Assembly: GCF_006363815.1 (NCBI RefSeq)
Contig: NZ_RRYT01000010.1
Span: 1-64,000, forward strand
DNA from: Thermomonospora catenispora
GTDB taxonomy: Bacteria > Actinomycetota > Actinomycetes > Streptosporangiales > Streptosporangiaceae
Reading direction: 5' to 3'
DNA length: 64,000 bases
Part shown: piece after piece, positions 48,900 through 56,660 of the stretch
How the letters are laid out: each line of letters starts with the position of its first letter
How positions within the stretch are numbered: position 1 is the first letter of the stretch
Translations under genes and position numbers: made by a program
Notes under the pieces: model-generated
What the model saw: the letters and a program-made list of their open reading frames with translations, nothing else
Told to the model about the DNA's origin: nothing
Database searches by the model: none

Positions 48900-50156
48900 A
48901 TGAACACCCCCAGCAGACGCAACGTGCTGATGGCGGGCGGCGCGCTGGGCGCGGCCGGCGCGCTCGGCATCGCGACGCCCGCTCAGGCGAAGCCGCAGTG
49001 GACGTGGTCGCCCAAGGGCTCGGTCGCGGGCTCGGGCACCGGCGCCGACCCGCGCGGAGTGTGGGACGAGGAGGCCGACCCGATCGTCGCCTCGATCATC
49101 GAGAGCGGGCAGGTCCACAAGGTCAACGAGCTGCTGCGGCAGTGGACCAAGAACGGTCAGAGGCTGCCGGACGGACTGCCGTCGGACCTGCGGGACTTCA
49201 TCGAGCACGCTCGTCAGATGCCCTCGTGGGCCGATGAGGACAAGCTCGCCACCGCCTTTCACTTCAACGAGAAGCGCGGGCTCTACCTGGGCGTGACCTA
49301 CGGCTTCGCCAGCGGGATGATGAGCACGGTCATCCCCAGGGAGGCGCGGGCGGTCTACTACTCCTGGGGCGGCTCGGACATGCGGGACCGCATCACCAAG
49401 ACCGCCAAGCTCGGCTACGACATCGGCACCGAGCACGCCTACGAGCCGCACGGCGAGATGATCGTGACCTGCGTCAAGACGCGGCTGGCCCACGCGGGCG
49501 TGCGCCACCTGCTGCCGCAGTCCGCGCATTGGACCAAGGTCGCCGACGAGGAGATCCCGATCAGCCAGGCGGACATGATGGTCACCTGGCACAGCCTGCC
49601 CACGACCGTCATGCGGCAGCTGAGGACGTGGAAGGTCCCGATCCCGGACGAGGAGTCCGAGGCCTTCCTGCACTCCTGGCAGGTGGCCGCGCACATGCTC
49701 GGGATCAAGGACGAGTACATCCCCGTCTCCTGGGAGCAGGCCGAGGCCCAGGCCGAGCAGGTCCTGGACCCGATCCTGGGGCCCACCCCCGAGGGCATCA
49801 AGCTGGCCGACATCCTGCTCAACATCGCCACGATCGTTCCGGACGGCCCGCTCAAGTACGTCACCCGGCCCGTCCTGAGCGCGCTCACCCGCTATGTGCT
49901 CGGGGACCAGATCGCCGACTGGCTGAAGATCCCCCGGGAGCCGCTGTGGGACTGGGTGTTCGAGACCCTGTGGGAGCCCTTCGTCGCCGTCCGCGAGGGT
50001 CTGCTCTCCTTGGAGAGGGCGCCGGGGGCCCTGTCGAAGTTCTACTGGACCTTCGACGAGATCCTCCGGCTGGCGGTGCTGATCGTCCTGTCCGGCGCGA
50101 AGTTCCCGATCAGCATCGAGATCCCCTACTCCAACAACCCGAACTACCCCTCCTGA
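48900..50156 (+). CDS. lcp: Latex clearing protein, secreted rubber oxygenase
   Basis: b-type-haem dioxygenase that cleaves cis-1,4-polyisoprene to oligo-isoprenoids with aldehyde and keto ends outside the cell. 418 aa of the DUF2236/Lcp type. A Tat signal (SRRNVLMAGGALGAAGALGI, cut near APAQA-like TPAQA) is followed by WTWSPKGSVAGSGTGADPR and WDEEADPIVASIIESGQV. Residues important in Lcp of Streptomyces sp. K30 fall at the same numbers here: E148, R164, K167, T168 and H198, the last being an axial haem ligand and K167 the other in the closed state. ISQADMMVTWHSLPT and AAHMLGIKDEYIPVSWEQ are also retained. The divergent TetR gene matches known lcp loci. No oxiAB pair follows. Confidence 0.92.
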   Translation: MNTPSRRNVLMAGGALGAAGALGIATPAQAKPQWTWSPKGSVAGSGTGADPRGVWDEEADPIVASIIESGQVHKVNELLRQWTKNGQRLPDGLPSDLRDFIEHARQMPSWADEDKLATAFHFNEKRGLYLGVTYGFASGMMSTVIPREARAVYYSWGGSDMRDRITKTAKLGYDIGTEHAYEPHGEMIVTCVKTRLAHAGVRHLLPQSAHWTKVADEEIPISQADMMVTWHSLPTTVMRQLRTWKVPIPDEESEAFLHSWQVAAHMLGIKDEYIPVSWEQAEAQAEQVLDPILGPTPEGIKLADILLNIATIVPDGPLKYVTRPVLSALTRYVLGDQIADWLKIPREPLWDWVFETLWEPFVAVREGLLSLERAPGALSKFYWTFDEILRLAVLIVLSGAKFPISIEIPYSNNPNYPS

Positions 50157-50160
50157 TCCC

Positions 50161-50231
50161 CCTTGAGCCGCGTCCACGGCTCGAGGGGCGCGCCGACGCG
50201 GGCCCGGGACCCGTCGCGGGTTCCGGGCCCG
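50161..50231 (+). terminator. Double hairpin terminator after lcp
   Basis: Hairpin 1: 50161-50170 with 50177-50186 (10 bp, one G-U). Hairpin 2: 50199-50212 with 50218-50231 (14 bp, one G-U). It lies right after the lcp stop and should isolate it from the next gene. Confidence 0.65.
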
Positions 50232-50316
50232 AGGCGTTTCCGGGCCCGTGGCCCGGGGATTCCGTCGGAACCGGGGAATACCGTCGGGCCTGACGAGGCG
50301 TCGGGAGGGGGCGACC

Positions 50317-50919
50317 ATGCGGCTGGTACTGGACGCGTTCCTCACGCTCGACGGCGTGATGCAGGCGCCGGGAGCGCCCCAGGAGGACCGCGAGGGCGGA
50401 TTCGGCCACGGCGGGTGGCAGGCGCCCTACGTCGACCGGGAACTGGTGCGGATCAAGGAGGAGTGGCTCCAGGCCGCCGAGGCGTTCCTGCTGGGGCGGA
50501 GGACGTATGAGATCTTCGCCGACTACTGGCCGACGGTGGCCGACGAGGACGACCTGATCGCCGCCGCCCTCAACACCCGCCCCAAGTACGTGGTGTCCAC
50601 CACGCTCAAAGAGTTGACCTGGGAGAACTCCACGCTGATCGACACCGACCCCATCGCCCAGGTGCGGCGGCTCAAGGACCGGCCGGGCGGGGAGCTCCAG
50701 GTGCACGGCAGCGGGCGCCTGGCGCAGGCGCTGATGTCCCACGGCCTGATCGACGAGTACCGGCTGTGGATCCATCCGGTGGTGCTCGGCTCGGGGCGGC
50801 GGCTCTTCACCGAGCAGACGGCGGCGCTGCGGCTCGTCGACTCCCGGACCACCGGGACGGGGGTCATCGTGGCCGTCTACCGCCCGGCGGGCGACCCCGT
50901 CTACGGGACCGTGGGGTGA
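50317..50919 (+). CDS. Dihydrofolate reductase-like (RibD C-terminal domain) protein
   Basis: 200 aa. Starts MRLVLDAFLTLDGVMQAPGA, then AEAFLLGRRTYEIFADYWPT, KYVVSTTLKELTWENSTLI, LQVHGSGRLAQALMSHGLID and WIHPVVLGSGRRLF, the usual order in small DHFR-fold reductases of actinobacteria. GGGAGGGG lies 6 nt before ATG 50317. These proteins bind NADPH, but their substrates are mostly unknown. There is a terminator before it and a convergent crotonase after it, so it is probably a single-gene unit. Confidence 0.88.
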   Translation: MRLVLDAFLTLDGVMQAPGAPQEDREGGFGHGGWQAPYVDRELVRIKEEWLQAAEAFLLGRRTYEIFADYWPTVADEDDLIAAALNTRPKYVVSTTLKELTWENSTLIDTDPIAQVRRLKDRPGGELQVHGSGRLAQALMSHGLIDEYRLWIHPVVLGSGRRLFTEQTAALRLVDSRTTGTGVIVAVYRPAGDPVYGTVG

Positions 50920-50937
50920 GCGGTCTCGCCGGCGGCG

Positions 50938-51750
50938 TCACTCGCCGGTGAAGACCGGGTCGCGCTTCTCCCGGAAGGCCCGGGTGCCCTCCGCGGCGTC
51001 CTTGGAGTCGAAGACCGGCCAGCCGATCTCGTCGGAGACCTTCAGCGCCTCCTCCTCGGGCAGATGCCAGGTCTCGCGGTGGGCGCGGAGGATGGCCTGG
51101 ACCGACAGCGGGGCGTTGGCGGCGATCCGATCGGCCAGTTCGCGGGCGGCGGCGAGCGCCCGGCCGTCGGGGACGACCTTGTTGACCAGGCCCATCGCCA
51201 GCGCCTCCCGGGCGGTCACCGGGCGGGCGGTCAGCAGGATCTCCATGGCGGCGGCGTGGCCGATCTGCCGGGGGAGGCGGACCACCGAGCCGCCCATGGG
51301 GTACAGCCCGCGCTTGGCCTCGTACAGCCCCAGGACGGCGCTCTCGGCGACCACGCGCAGGTCGGTGCCGAGCAGCAGCTCCGTTCCGCCGGCGACGGCA
51401 TAGCCCTCCACGGCGCAGATGAGGGGCTTGGTCGGGACGCTCTCCCGCAGCAGGCCCTTCCAGTGGAAGTTCGGGATCTCCGCCATGCGCCGCCTGACGC
51501 GTTCGTCGTCGGGCGGGGCGCTCATCGCCTTGAGGTCGGCGCCGGCGCAGAAGTGGCCCTCGGCCCCGGTGAGGATGCCCACGCGGACGTCGGGGGTCCG
51601 GCTGATGTAGGCGAACGCGTCCGCCATCCCCACCAGCATGGCCGAGCTCAGCGCGTTGCGGGCCTCCGGCCGGTTCATGGTCACGATCACCACGTGGCCG
51701 TCGCGCTCGACCGTGCAGTGCCCGGTGCTGATCGGCAGCCGTTCAGCCAT
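50938..51750 (-). CDS. Enoyl-CoA hydratase/isomerase (crotonase family)
   Basis: 270 aa. Oxyanion-hole residues are in HFCAGADLKAM and VEGYAVAGGTELLLGTDLRV. The two catalytic Glu positions of hydratases appear kept (GGTE, and LGLYEAKRGLYPMGGS). GRALAAARELADRIAANAPL is typical of the C-terminal half. The gene is divergent from an acyl-CoA ligase across 134 bp that contains inverted repeats, suggesting shared control. It hydrates an enoyl-CoA in beta-oxidation of a chain that cannot be specified. Confidence 0.9.
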   Translation of the reverse strand: MAERLPISTGHCTVERDGHVVIVTMNRPEARNALSSAMLVGMADAFAYISRTPDVRVGILTGAEGHFCAGADLKAMSAPPDDERVRRRMAEIPNFHWKGLLRESVPTKPLICAVEGYAVAGGTELLLGTDLRVVAESAVLGLYEAKRGLYPMGGSVVRLPRQIGHAAAMEILLTARPVTAREALAMGLVNKVVPDGRALAAARELADRIAANAPLSVQAILRAHRETWHLPEEEALKVSDEIGWPVFDSKDAAEGTRAFREKRDPVFTGE

Positions 51751-51780
51751 CGGCGACTCCTCACCCGAGAGGTCAAAACA

Positions 51781-51860
51781 AGAACGGATTCTACGTATGA
51801 GATCCGCTTACTAACAGGTCTTGTCGAACAAAACGAGAACGTGATCTACTTTGGTTCTCG
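51781..51860. promoter_or_regulatory. Divergent crotonase/fadD promoter with inverted repeats
   Basis: CGAGAAC (51834-51840) and GTTCTCG (51854-51860) form a 7-bp inverted repeat spaced by 13 bp over the probable fadD -10 region (TCTACT, 51845-51850; -35 TTGTCG, 51821-51826). AGAA-CGGA-TTCT (51781-51792) lies on the crotonase side. The region is AT-rich. Probably a TetR-type operator pair. Confidence 0.45.
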
Positions 51861-51884
51861 GACCTCGACGCATGGAGTGGGCCG

Positions 51885-53450
51885 ATGGGATCGTTGGGCT
51901 TTTGGCGGCTGGCTCGACAAGACCCGCAGTGGATCGCGGCCGTGGACCCCGACGGCACCGAGCACACCGCCGGCGAGCTGCTGGCCCGCAGCAATCGGCT
52001 GGTGCACGGGCTGCGGGAGCTGGGGCTGCGCCCCGGCGACGGCATCTGCGGGCTCGTTCCGAACGGCGCCGACGGGCTGCTGCTCTACCTGGCGGCGTTG
52101 CAGGCCGGGTGGTACTACACGCCGATCAACTGGCATCTGACCGGCCCCGAGATCGGCTACATCGTGGCCGACGCGGAGGCCAAGGCGTTCTTCGTCCACG
52201 AGCGCTACGCCGCCGAGGGCGTCCGCGGGGCCGACGAGGCCGGTCTCGACCCCGCCCGCCGCTTCGCGTTCGGCAAGGTCGACGGCTTCCGGCCGGTCGA
52301 GGAGCTGACGGACGGGCGGCCGGAGGAGCCTCCCGCCGACCGCACCGCCGGCGCCACCATGCACTACACCTCCGGGACCACCGGCCGTCCCAAAGGGGTG
52401 CGGCGTCCGCTGCCCGGCATCGACCCCGACGACAACGGCGAGCTGCTGTCGTTCCTGCTGGGCCTGTTCGGCATCCCGCCGGGCCGCCCGGCCGGGGGAG
52501 AGCCGCAGGCGCACCTGGTCACCTCGCCCTCCTACCACACCGCCGTCAGCCAGTTCGGCGGAACGGCGCTGCAGATGGGCCACACGCTCATCTACATGGA
52601 CAAATGGGACGCCGAGGAGGCGCTGCGGCTGATCGAGAAGCACCGGGTGACCAGCACCCACATGGTCCCCACGCACTTCAAGAGGCTGCTGTCGCTGCCC
52701 CAGGAGGTCCGCGACCGCTACGACGTGTCCTCGATGAAGTGGGCGATCCACGCCGCCGCGCCCTGCCCCGTCCCGCTCAAGCGGCAGATGCTCGACTGGT
52801 GGGGCGACTGCATCTGGGAGTACTACGCGGCCACCGAGGGCGGCGGCACCATCGCCTCCCCCCAGGACTGGCGCGCCCACCCCGGAACGGTCGGCAAGCC
52901 CTGGCCGATCAGCGAACTGCTGATCGTGGACGACGAGGGCAACGAGGTCCCGCCCGGCACCCCCGGCACGATCTACATGAAGATGGCCGGCGCCCAGTTC
53001 GAGTACAAGGGCGACAAGGCCAAGACCGAGCGGAGCCGGCTGCGGGACTTCTTCACGGTCGGGGACGTCGGCTACCTGACCGAGGACGGCTTCCTGTTCC
53101 TGTCCGACCGCAAGGCCGACATGATCATCTCCGGCGGGGTCAACATCTACCCCGCCGAGATCGAGAACGAGATCCTCACCCATCCCAAGGTCGCCGACGT
53201 GGCGGTCTTCGGGATCCCCGACGAGGAGTGGGGCGAGCAGATCAAGGCCGTGGTCGAGCCCGCCGAGGGCGTGCGGCCCGGGCCGGAGCTGGCCGAGGAG
53301 ATCCTCGCCTCGCTGGAGGGCCGGCTGGCCCGGATGAAGTGGCCGAGGTCCATCGACTTCATCGACCGGATGCCGCGCGAGCCCAACGGAAAGCTGCTCA
53401 AGCGCAAGCTGCGGGACCCGTACTGGAAGGACCGCGACGTTGCCATCTAG
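51885..53450 (+). CDS. Fatty acyl-CoA ligase (FadD-type, AMP-forming)
   Basis: 521 aa ANL enzyme. AMP-binding P-loop MHYTSGTTGRPKGVRRPLPG, the acyl-pocket/adenine motif WEYYAATEGGGTIA, the DFFTVGDVGYLTEDGFLFLSDR hinge region and the catalytic Lys in PREPNGKLLKRKLRDPYW. The ATG is close behind GGAG. The next gene begins inside its last codons. It activates a carboxylic acid to the CoA ester at the start of the coupled row fadD - DUF35 - thiolase - thiolase. Chain preference is unknown; its partners favour a branched or steroid-type acid. Confidence 0.92.
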   Translation: MGSLGFWRLARQDPQWIAAVDPDGTEHTAGELLARSNRLVHGLRELGLRPGDGICGLVPNGADGLLLYLAALQAGWYYTPINWHLTGPEIGYIVADAEAKAFFVHERYAAEGVRGADEAGLDPARRFAFGKVDGFRPVEELTDGRPEEPPADRTAGATMHYTSGTTGRPKGVRRPLPGIDPDDNGELLSFLLGLFGIPPGRPAGGEPQAHLVTSPSYHTAVSQFGGTALQMGHTLIYMDKWDAEEALRLIEKHRVTSTHMVPTHFKRLLSLPQEVRDRYDVSSMKWAIHAAAPCPVPLKRQMLDWWGDCIWEYYAATEGGGTIASPQDWRAHPGTVGKPWPISELLIVDDEGNEVPPGTPGTIYMKMAGAQFEYKGDKAKTERSRLRDFFTVGDVGYLTEDGFLFLSDRKADMIISGGVNIYPAEIENEILTHPKVADVAVFGIPDEEWGEQIKAVVEPAEGVRPGPELAEEILASLEGRLARMKWPRSIDFIDRMPREPNGKLLKRKLRDPYWKDRDVAI

Positions 53451-54369
53451 TCCCAACCACGTCCTGGAGTTCCCCGGCGGCTACACCCGCTCGGTCGGGC
53501 CGGTCATCGGGCGCTTCCTCAGCGAACTGCGCGACGGCCGCCTGATGGGGGTGCGCACCGCGAGCGGGCGGGTGCTGGTCCCCCCCACCGAGTACGACCC
53601 CGACACCGGGGCCGCGGTGACCGACGAGTGGGTCGAGGTCGGTCCGGCCGGCACCGTGCAGAGCTGGTCGTGGGTGCCCCGCCCGCGCCATGGCCACCCG
53701 CTGGACCGCCCGTTCGCCTGGGCGCTGATCAAACCGGACGGCGCCGACACCGCGCTGCTGCACGCCCTCGACATGGGCGTGCACGAGCTGGGCGCGAAGC
53801 CGCCCAAGACCCTCACGACCGGGATGCGGGTCCGCCCCCGCTGGCGGGCCGAACGCCGCGGCCACATCGGTGACATCGAATGCTTCCTGCCCGAGGTCGC
53901 CGTGATCACCGCGCCGACCCGGCTGGAGTACCGGCTGCGGCCCGGCCGGGCCCAGGACCGCTTCCTGGAGGGCATCTCCCAAGGGAGGATCCTCGGCGAC
54001 CGCTGCCCGGTGTGCGAGCAGGTCATCGTGCCGATGCGGGGCCTGTGCCCCAGGGACGGCGTGCCCACCGTCGAGGAGGTGGAGCTGCCCCACACCGGCA
54101 CCGTCACCACCTTCGCGGTCAACAACATCCCCGACCCGCGCGCCCCCGAGGTGCCGTTCGTGTCGGCGTACGTGCTGCTGGACGGCGCCGGCATGACGAT
54201 GCTCGCGCTGGTCGCCGGCGTCCCCGCCGACCGGGTCCGGATGGGCATGCGGGTCCGGGCGGCCTGGAGACCCCGTCGGGAGTGGGGCCGGACGATGGAC
54301 AACATCAAGTGGTTCGAGCCCCTCGACGAGCCCGACGTCCCGTTCGAGCGGATCAAGGACTACCTATGA
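53440..54369 (+). CDS. Tandem DUF35 OB-fold/zinc-ribbon protein, partner of thiolase-like proteins
   Basis: 309 aa containing two DUF35 units. Unit 1 (about 10-150) keeps the OB fold (GTVQSWSWVPRPRHGHPLDR) but no zinc ribbon. Unit 2 (about 165-300) has the ribbon RCPVCEQVIVPMRGLCPRDG, with Cys189, Cys192 and Cys203 but Asp206 in the fourth ligand position, followed by TGTVTTFAVNNIPDPRAPEV. It begins at TTG 53440, overlapping fadD by 11 bp, and ends in ATGA with the thiolase. Such proteins bind the neighbouring thiolase fold; in steroid catabolism Ltp2 needs the DUF35 part of ChsH2. One DUF35 unit per thiolase partner is an attractive guess. Confidence 0.85.
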   Translation: MPSSPNHVLEFPGGYTRSVGPVIGRFLSELRDGRLMGVRTASGRVLVPPTEYDPDTGAAVTDEWVEVGPAGTVQSWSWVPRPRHGHPLDRPFAWALIKPDGADTALLHALDMGVHELGAKPPKTLTTGMRVRPRWRAERRGHIGDIECFLPEVAVITAPTRLEYRLRPGRAQDRFLEGISQGRILGDRCPVCEQVIVPMRGLCPRDGVPTVEEVELPHTGTVTTFAVNNIPDPRAPEVPFVSAYVLLDGAGMTMLALVAGVPADRVRMGMRVRAAWRPRREWGRTMDNIKWFEPLDEPDVPFERIKDYL

Positions 54370-55409
54370 GCCGGGACATCGCGGTGGTCGCCTTCGCCCA
54401 GACGCCCCACAAGGAGCGGGAGGACGGGCTCAGCGAGGTCGAGATGCTCGCGCCCGTCATCGCCGAGGTCAAGGAACGGACCGGGGTGGACCGGTTCGGA
54501 TTCACCTGCTCGGGCTCGTGCGACTACCTGGTCGGCACCCCCTTCTCGTTCGTGTCGGCGCTGGACGCGGTGGGCGCATGGCCGCCGATCTGCGAGAGCC
54601 ACGTGGAGACGGACGCCGCCTGGGCGCTCCAGGAGGCCTACGTCAGGCTGCTGCACGAGGAGATCGACACCGCCCTGGTGTACGGGTTCGGCAAGCCCTC
54701 CCAGAGCGATTTCCGCGAGGTCGCGACCCAGCAGCTCGACCCCTACTACCTGGCGCCGCTGGGACCCGACCAGGTGTCGCTGGCCGCCCTGCAGGCCCGC
54801 GCCCACCTGGAGCGCACCGGCGCCACGGAGGAGGACCTGCGCGCCGTGGCCGCCCGGTCGCGGGCGGCGGGGCGGAACAACCCGTACGCGCTCCACCTGG
54901 ACGACCCCGACCCCGGGGAGGACTACGAGGTCGCGCCGCTGCGCCCCTACGACGTCGCCCCCCTCACCGACGGGGCGGCGGCGATCGTGCTGGCGGCCGG
55001 CGACAAGGCCCGGGAGCTGTGCGAGCGCCCCGCCTGGATCACCGGGATCGACCATCGCGTCGACGCCCACGGCCTGGGCGCGCGGGACCTGAGCCGCAGC
55101 GACTCCGCCCGTCTGGCGGGCGAGCGGGCCGGCGCCCGCGGCGTCGAGATCGCCGAGCTGCACGCCCAGTTCACCCACGAGGAGCTGATCCTGCGCGAGG
55201 CCCTCGGGCTGGGCGAGGAGGTGACGGTCAACCCCTCCGGCGGGGCGATGACCGCCAACACGGTCATGGCGGCCGGGCTGGTCCGGATCGGCGAGGCCGC
55301 CGCCCGCATCCACGACGGCACGGCCGACAAGGTCCTCGGCCACGCCTCCGCCGGCCCGTGCCTGCAGCAGAACCTGGTCTGCGTCATGGAAGGAGAGCCC
55401 CGTGGGTGA
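54366..55409 (+). CDS. Thiolase-like protein A (lipid-transfer/SCP-x type)
   Basis: 347 aa thiolase-fold protein: MSRDIAVVAFAQTPHKERED start, SHVETDAAWALQEAYVRLLH where the nucleophile Cys normally lies (no Cys in the aligned position), AELHAQFTHEELILREALG with the His, NPSGGAMTANTVMAAGLVRI and GHASAGPCLQQNLVCVMEG. The start overlaps the DUF35 stop and the end overlaps the next thiolase by 8 nt. Loss of the nucleophile suggests an aldolase or structural role like Ltp2 rather than thiolysis. The assignment of the missing Cys is by eye. Confidence 0.85.
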   Translation: MSRDIAVVAFAQTPHKEREDGLSEVEMLAPVIAEVKERTGVDRFGFTCSGSCDYLVGTPFSFVSALDAVGAWPPICESHVETDAAWALQEAYVRLLHEEIDTALVYGFGKPSQSDFREVATQQLDPYYLAPLGPDQVSLAALQARAHLERTGATEEDLRAVAARSRAAGRNNPYALHLDDPDPGEDYEVAPLRPYDVAPLTDGAAAIVLAAGDKARELCERPAWITGIDHRVDAHGLGARDLSRSDSARLAGERAGARGVEIAELHAQFTHEELILREALGLGEEVTVNPSGGAMTANTVMAAGLVRIGEAAARIHDGTADKVLGHASAGPCLQQNLVCVMEGEPRG

Positions 55410-56559
55410 GCCGTGCGCCGTCATCGGCGTGGGACAGACCGAGTACCGCACCCGGCGGCTGGACGTGTCGATGGCCGGGCTGGTGCGGGAGGCGGCGTGG
55501 CGGGCGCTCCAGGACGCCGGCCTGGACTGGGGCGACATCGACGCCGTGGTGGTCGGCAAGGCCCCCGACCTGTTCGAGGGCGTGATGATGCCCGAGGCCT
55601 ACCTGGCCGACGCGCTGGGCGCCCGGGGCAAGCCGCTGCTGCGGGTGCACACCGCCGGATCGGTGGGCGGCTCCACGGCGATCGTGGCGGCCGGGCTGAT
55701 CCACAGCGGCCGGCACGAGCGGGTGCTGACCGTGGCGTGGGAGAAGCAGTCCGAATCCAACGCCACCTGGGCGCTCACCGTGGAGAGCCCGCACAACACC
55801 TCGCTGGTGGTGGGCGCGGGCGGCTACTTCGCCCCGCACATCCGCGCCTACATCGCCCGCTCCGGGGCCCCCACCCACATCGGCACGCTCGTGGCGGTCA
55901 AGGACCGGCTGAACGCGCTGAAGAACCCCTACGCCCATCTGAAGATCCCCGGCATCTCCCGCGAGATGGTCGAGTCCACCCCGATGCTGTGGGAGCCGAT
56001 CCGCTACCTGGAGACCTGCCCGTCCTCGGACGGGGCCTGCGCGATGGTGCTGGCCTCGGAGCGGGCCGCCCGCCGGGCCCCCAACCCGCCGGCCTGGGTG
56101 CTGGGCGCCGCGATGCGCTCGGAGCCGCTGTTCTTCGCCGGCCGGGACACCGTGAACCCGCGGGCCGGCCGGGACGCGGCGGCCGAGGTGTACCGGCAGG
56201 CCGGCATCACCGACCCCCGGCGCGAGCTGGACTGCGCCGAGGTGTACGTGCCGTTCTCCTGGTACGAGCCGATGTGGCTGGAGAACCTGGGCTTCTGCGG
56301 CGAGGGCGAGGGCTGGAAGCTGACCGAGGCAGGGGCGACCGCCCTCGACGGCGACATCCCCTGGAACCCCTCGGGCGGCGTGCTGTCGTCCAACCCCATC
56401 GGCGCCTCCGGGATGATCCGGTTCGCCGAGGCGGCGCTGCAGGTGCGCGGGATGGCCGGCGAGCACCAGGTGGACGGCGCCCGCACGGCCCTCGGCCACG
56501 CCTACGGCGGCGGCGCCCAGTTCTTCGCCATGTGGATCGTCGGCTCCGACAAGCCCTGA
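55402..56559 (+). CDS. Thiolase-like protein B (lipid-transfer/Ltp type)
   Basis: 385 aa. CAVIGVGQTEYRTRRLDVSM start, then RVHTAGSVGGSTAIVAAGLI where classical thiolases have the nucleophile Cys (here none), CAEVYVPFSWYEPMWLENLG, NPSGGVLSSNPIGASGMIRF and an end motif GHAYGGGAQFFAMWIVG lacking the second active-site Cys. GTG 55402 has AAGGAG 8 nt upstream. This matches the lipid-transfer branch whose Ltp2 members are retro-aldolases releasing propionyl-CoA from side chains. A and B may form a heteromer bridged by the double DUF35 protein. Confidence 0.86.
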   Translation: MGEPCAVIGVGQTEYRTRRLDVSMAGLVREAAWRALQDAGLDWGDIDAVVVGKAPDLFEGVMMPEAYLADALGARGKPLLRVHTAGSVGGSTAIVAAGLIHSGRHERVLTVAWEKQSESNATWALTVESPHNTSLVVGAGGYFAPHIRAYIARSGAPTHIGTLVAVKDRLNALKNPYAHLKIPGISREMVESTPMLWEPIRYLETCPSSDGACAMVLASERAARRAPNPPAWVLGAAMRSEPLFFAGRDTVNPRAGRDAAAEVYRQAGITDPRRELDCAEVYVPFSWYEPMWLENLGFCGEGEGWKLTEAGATALDGDIPWNPSGGVLSSNPIGASGMIRFAEAALQVRGMAGEHQVDGARTALGHAYGGGAQFFAMWIVGSDKP

Positions 56560-56660
56560 CCCGGCGGACCGGGACTCGTTCCGCCCGCGACCGACTCCTT
56601 CGACCCCGAGGAACCCACCCCCGAAACCCCACCCCCCACTACCGCCGGAGGTCGCCGGTG

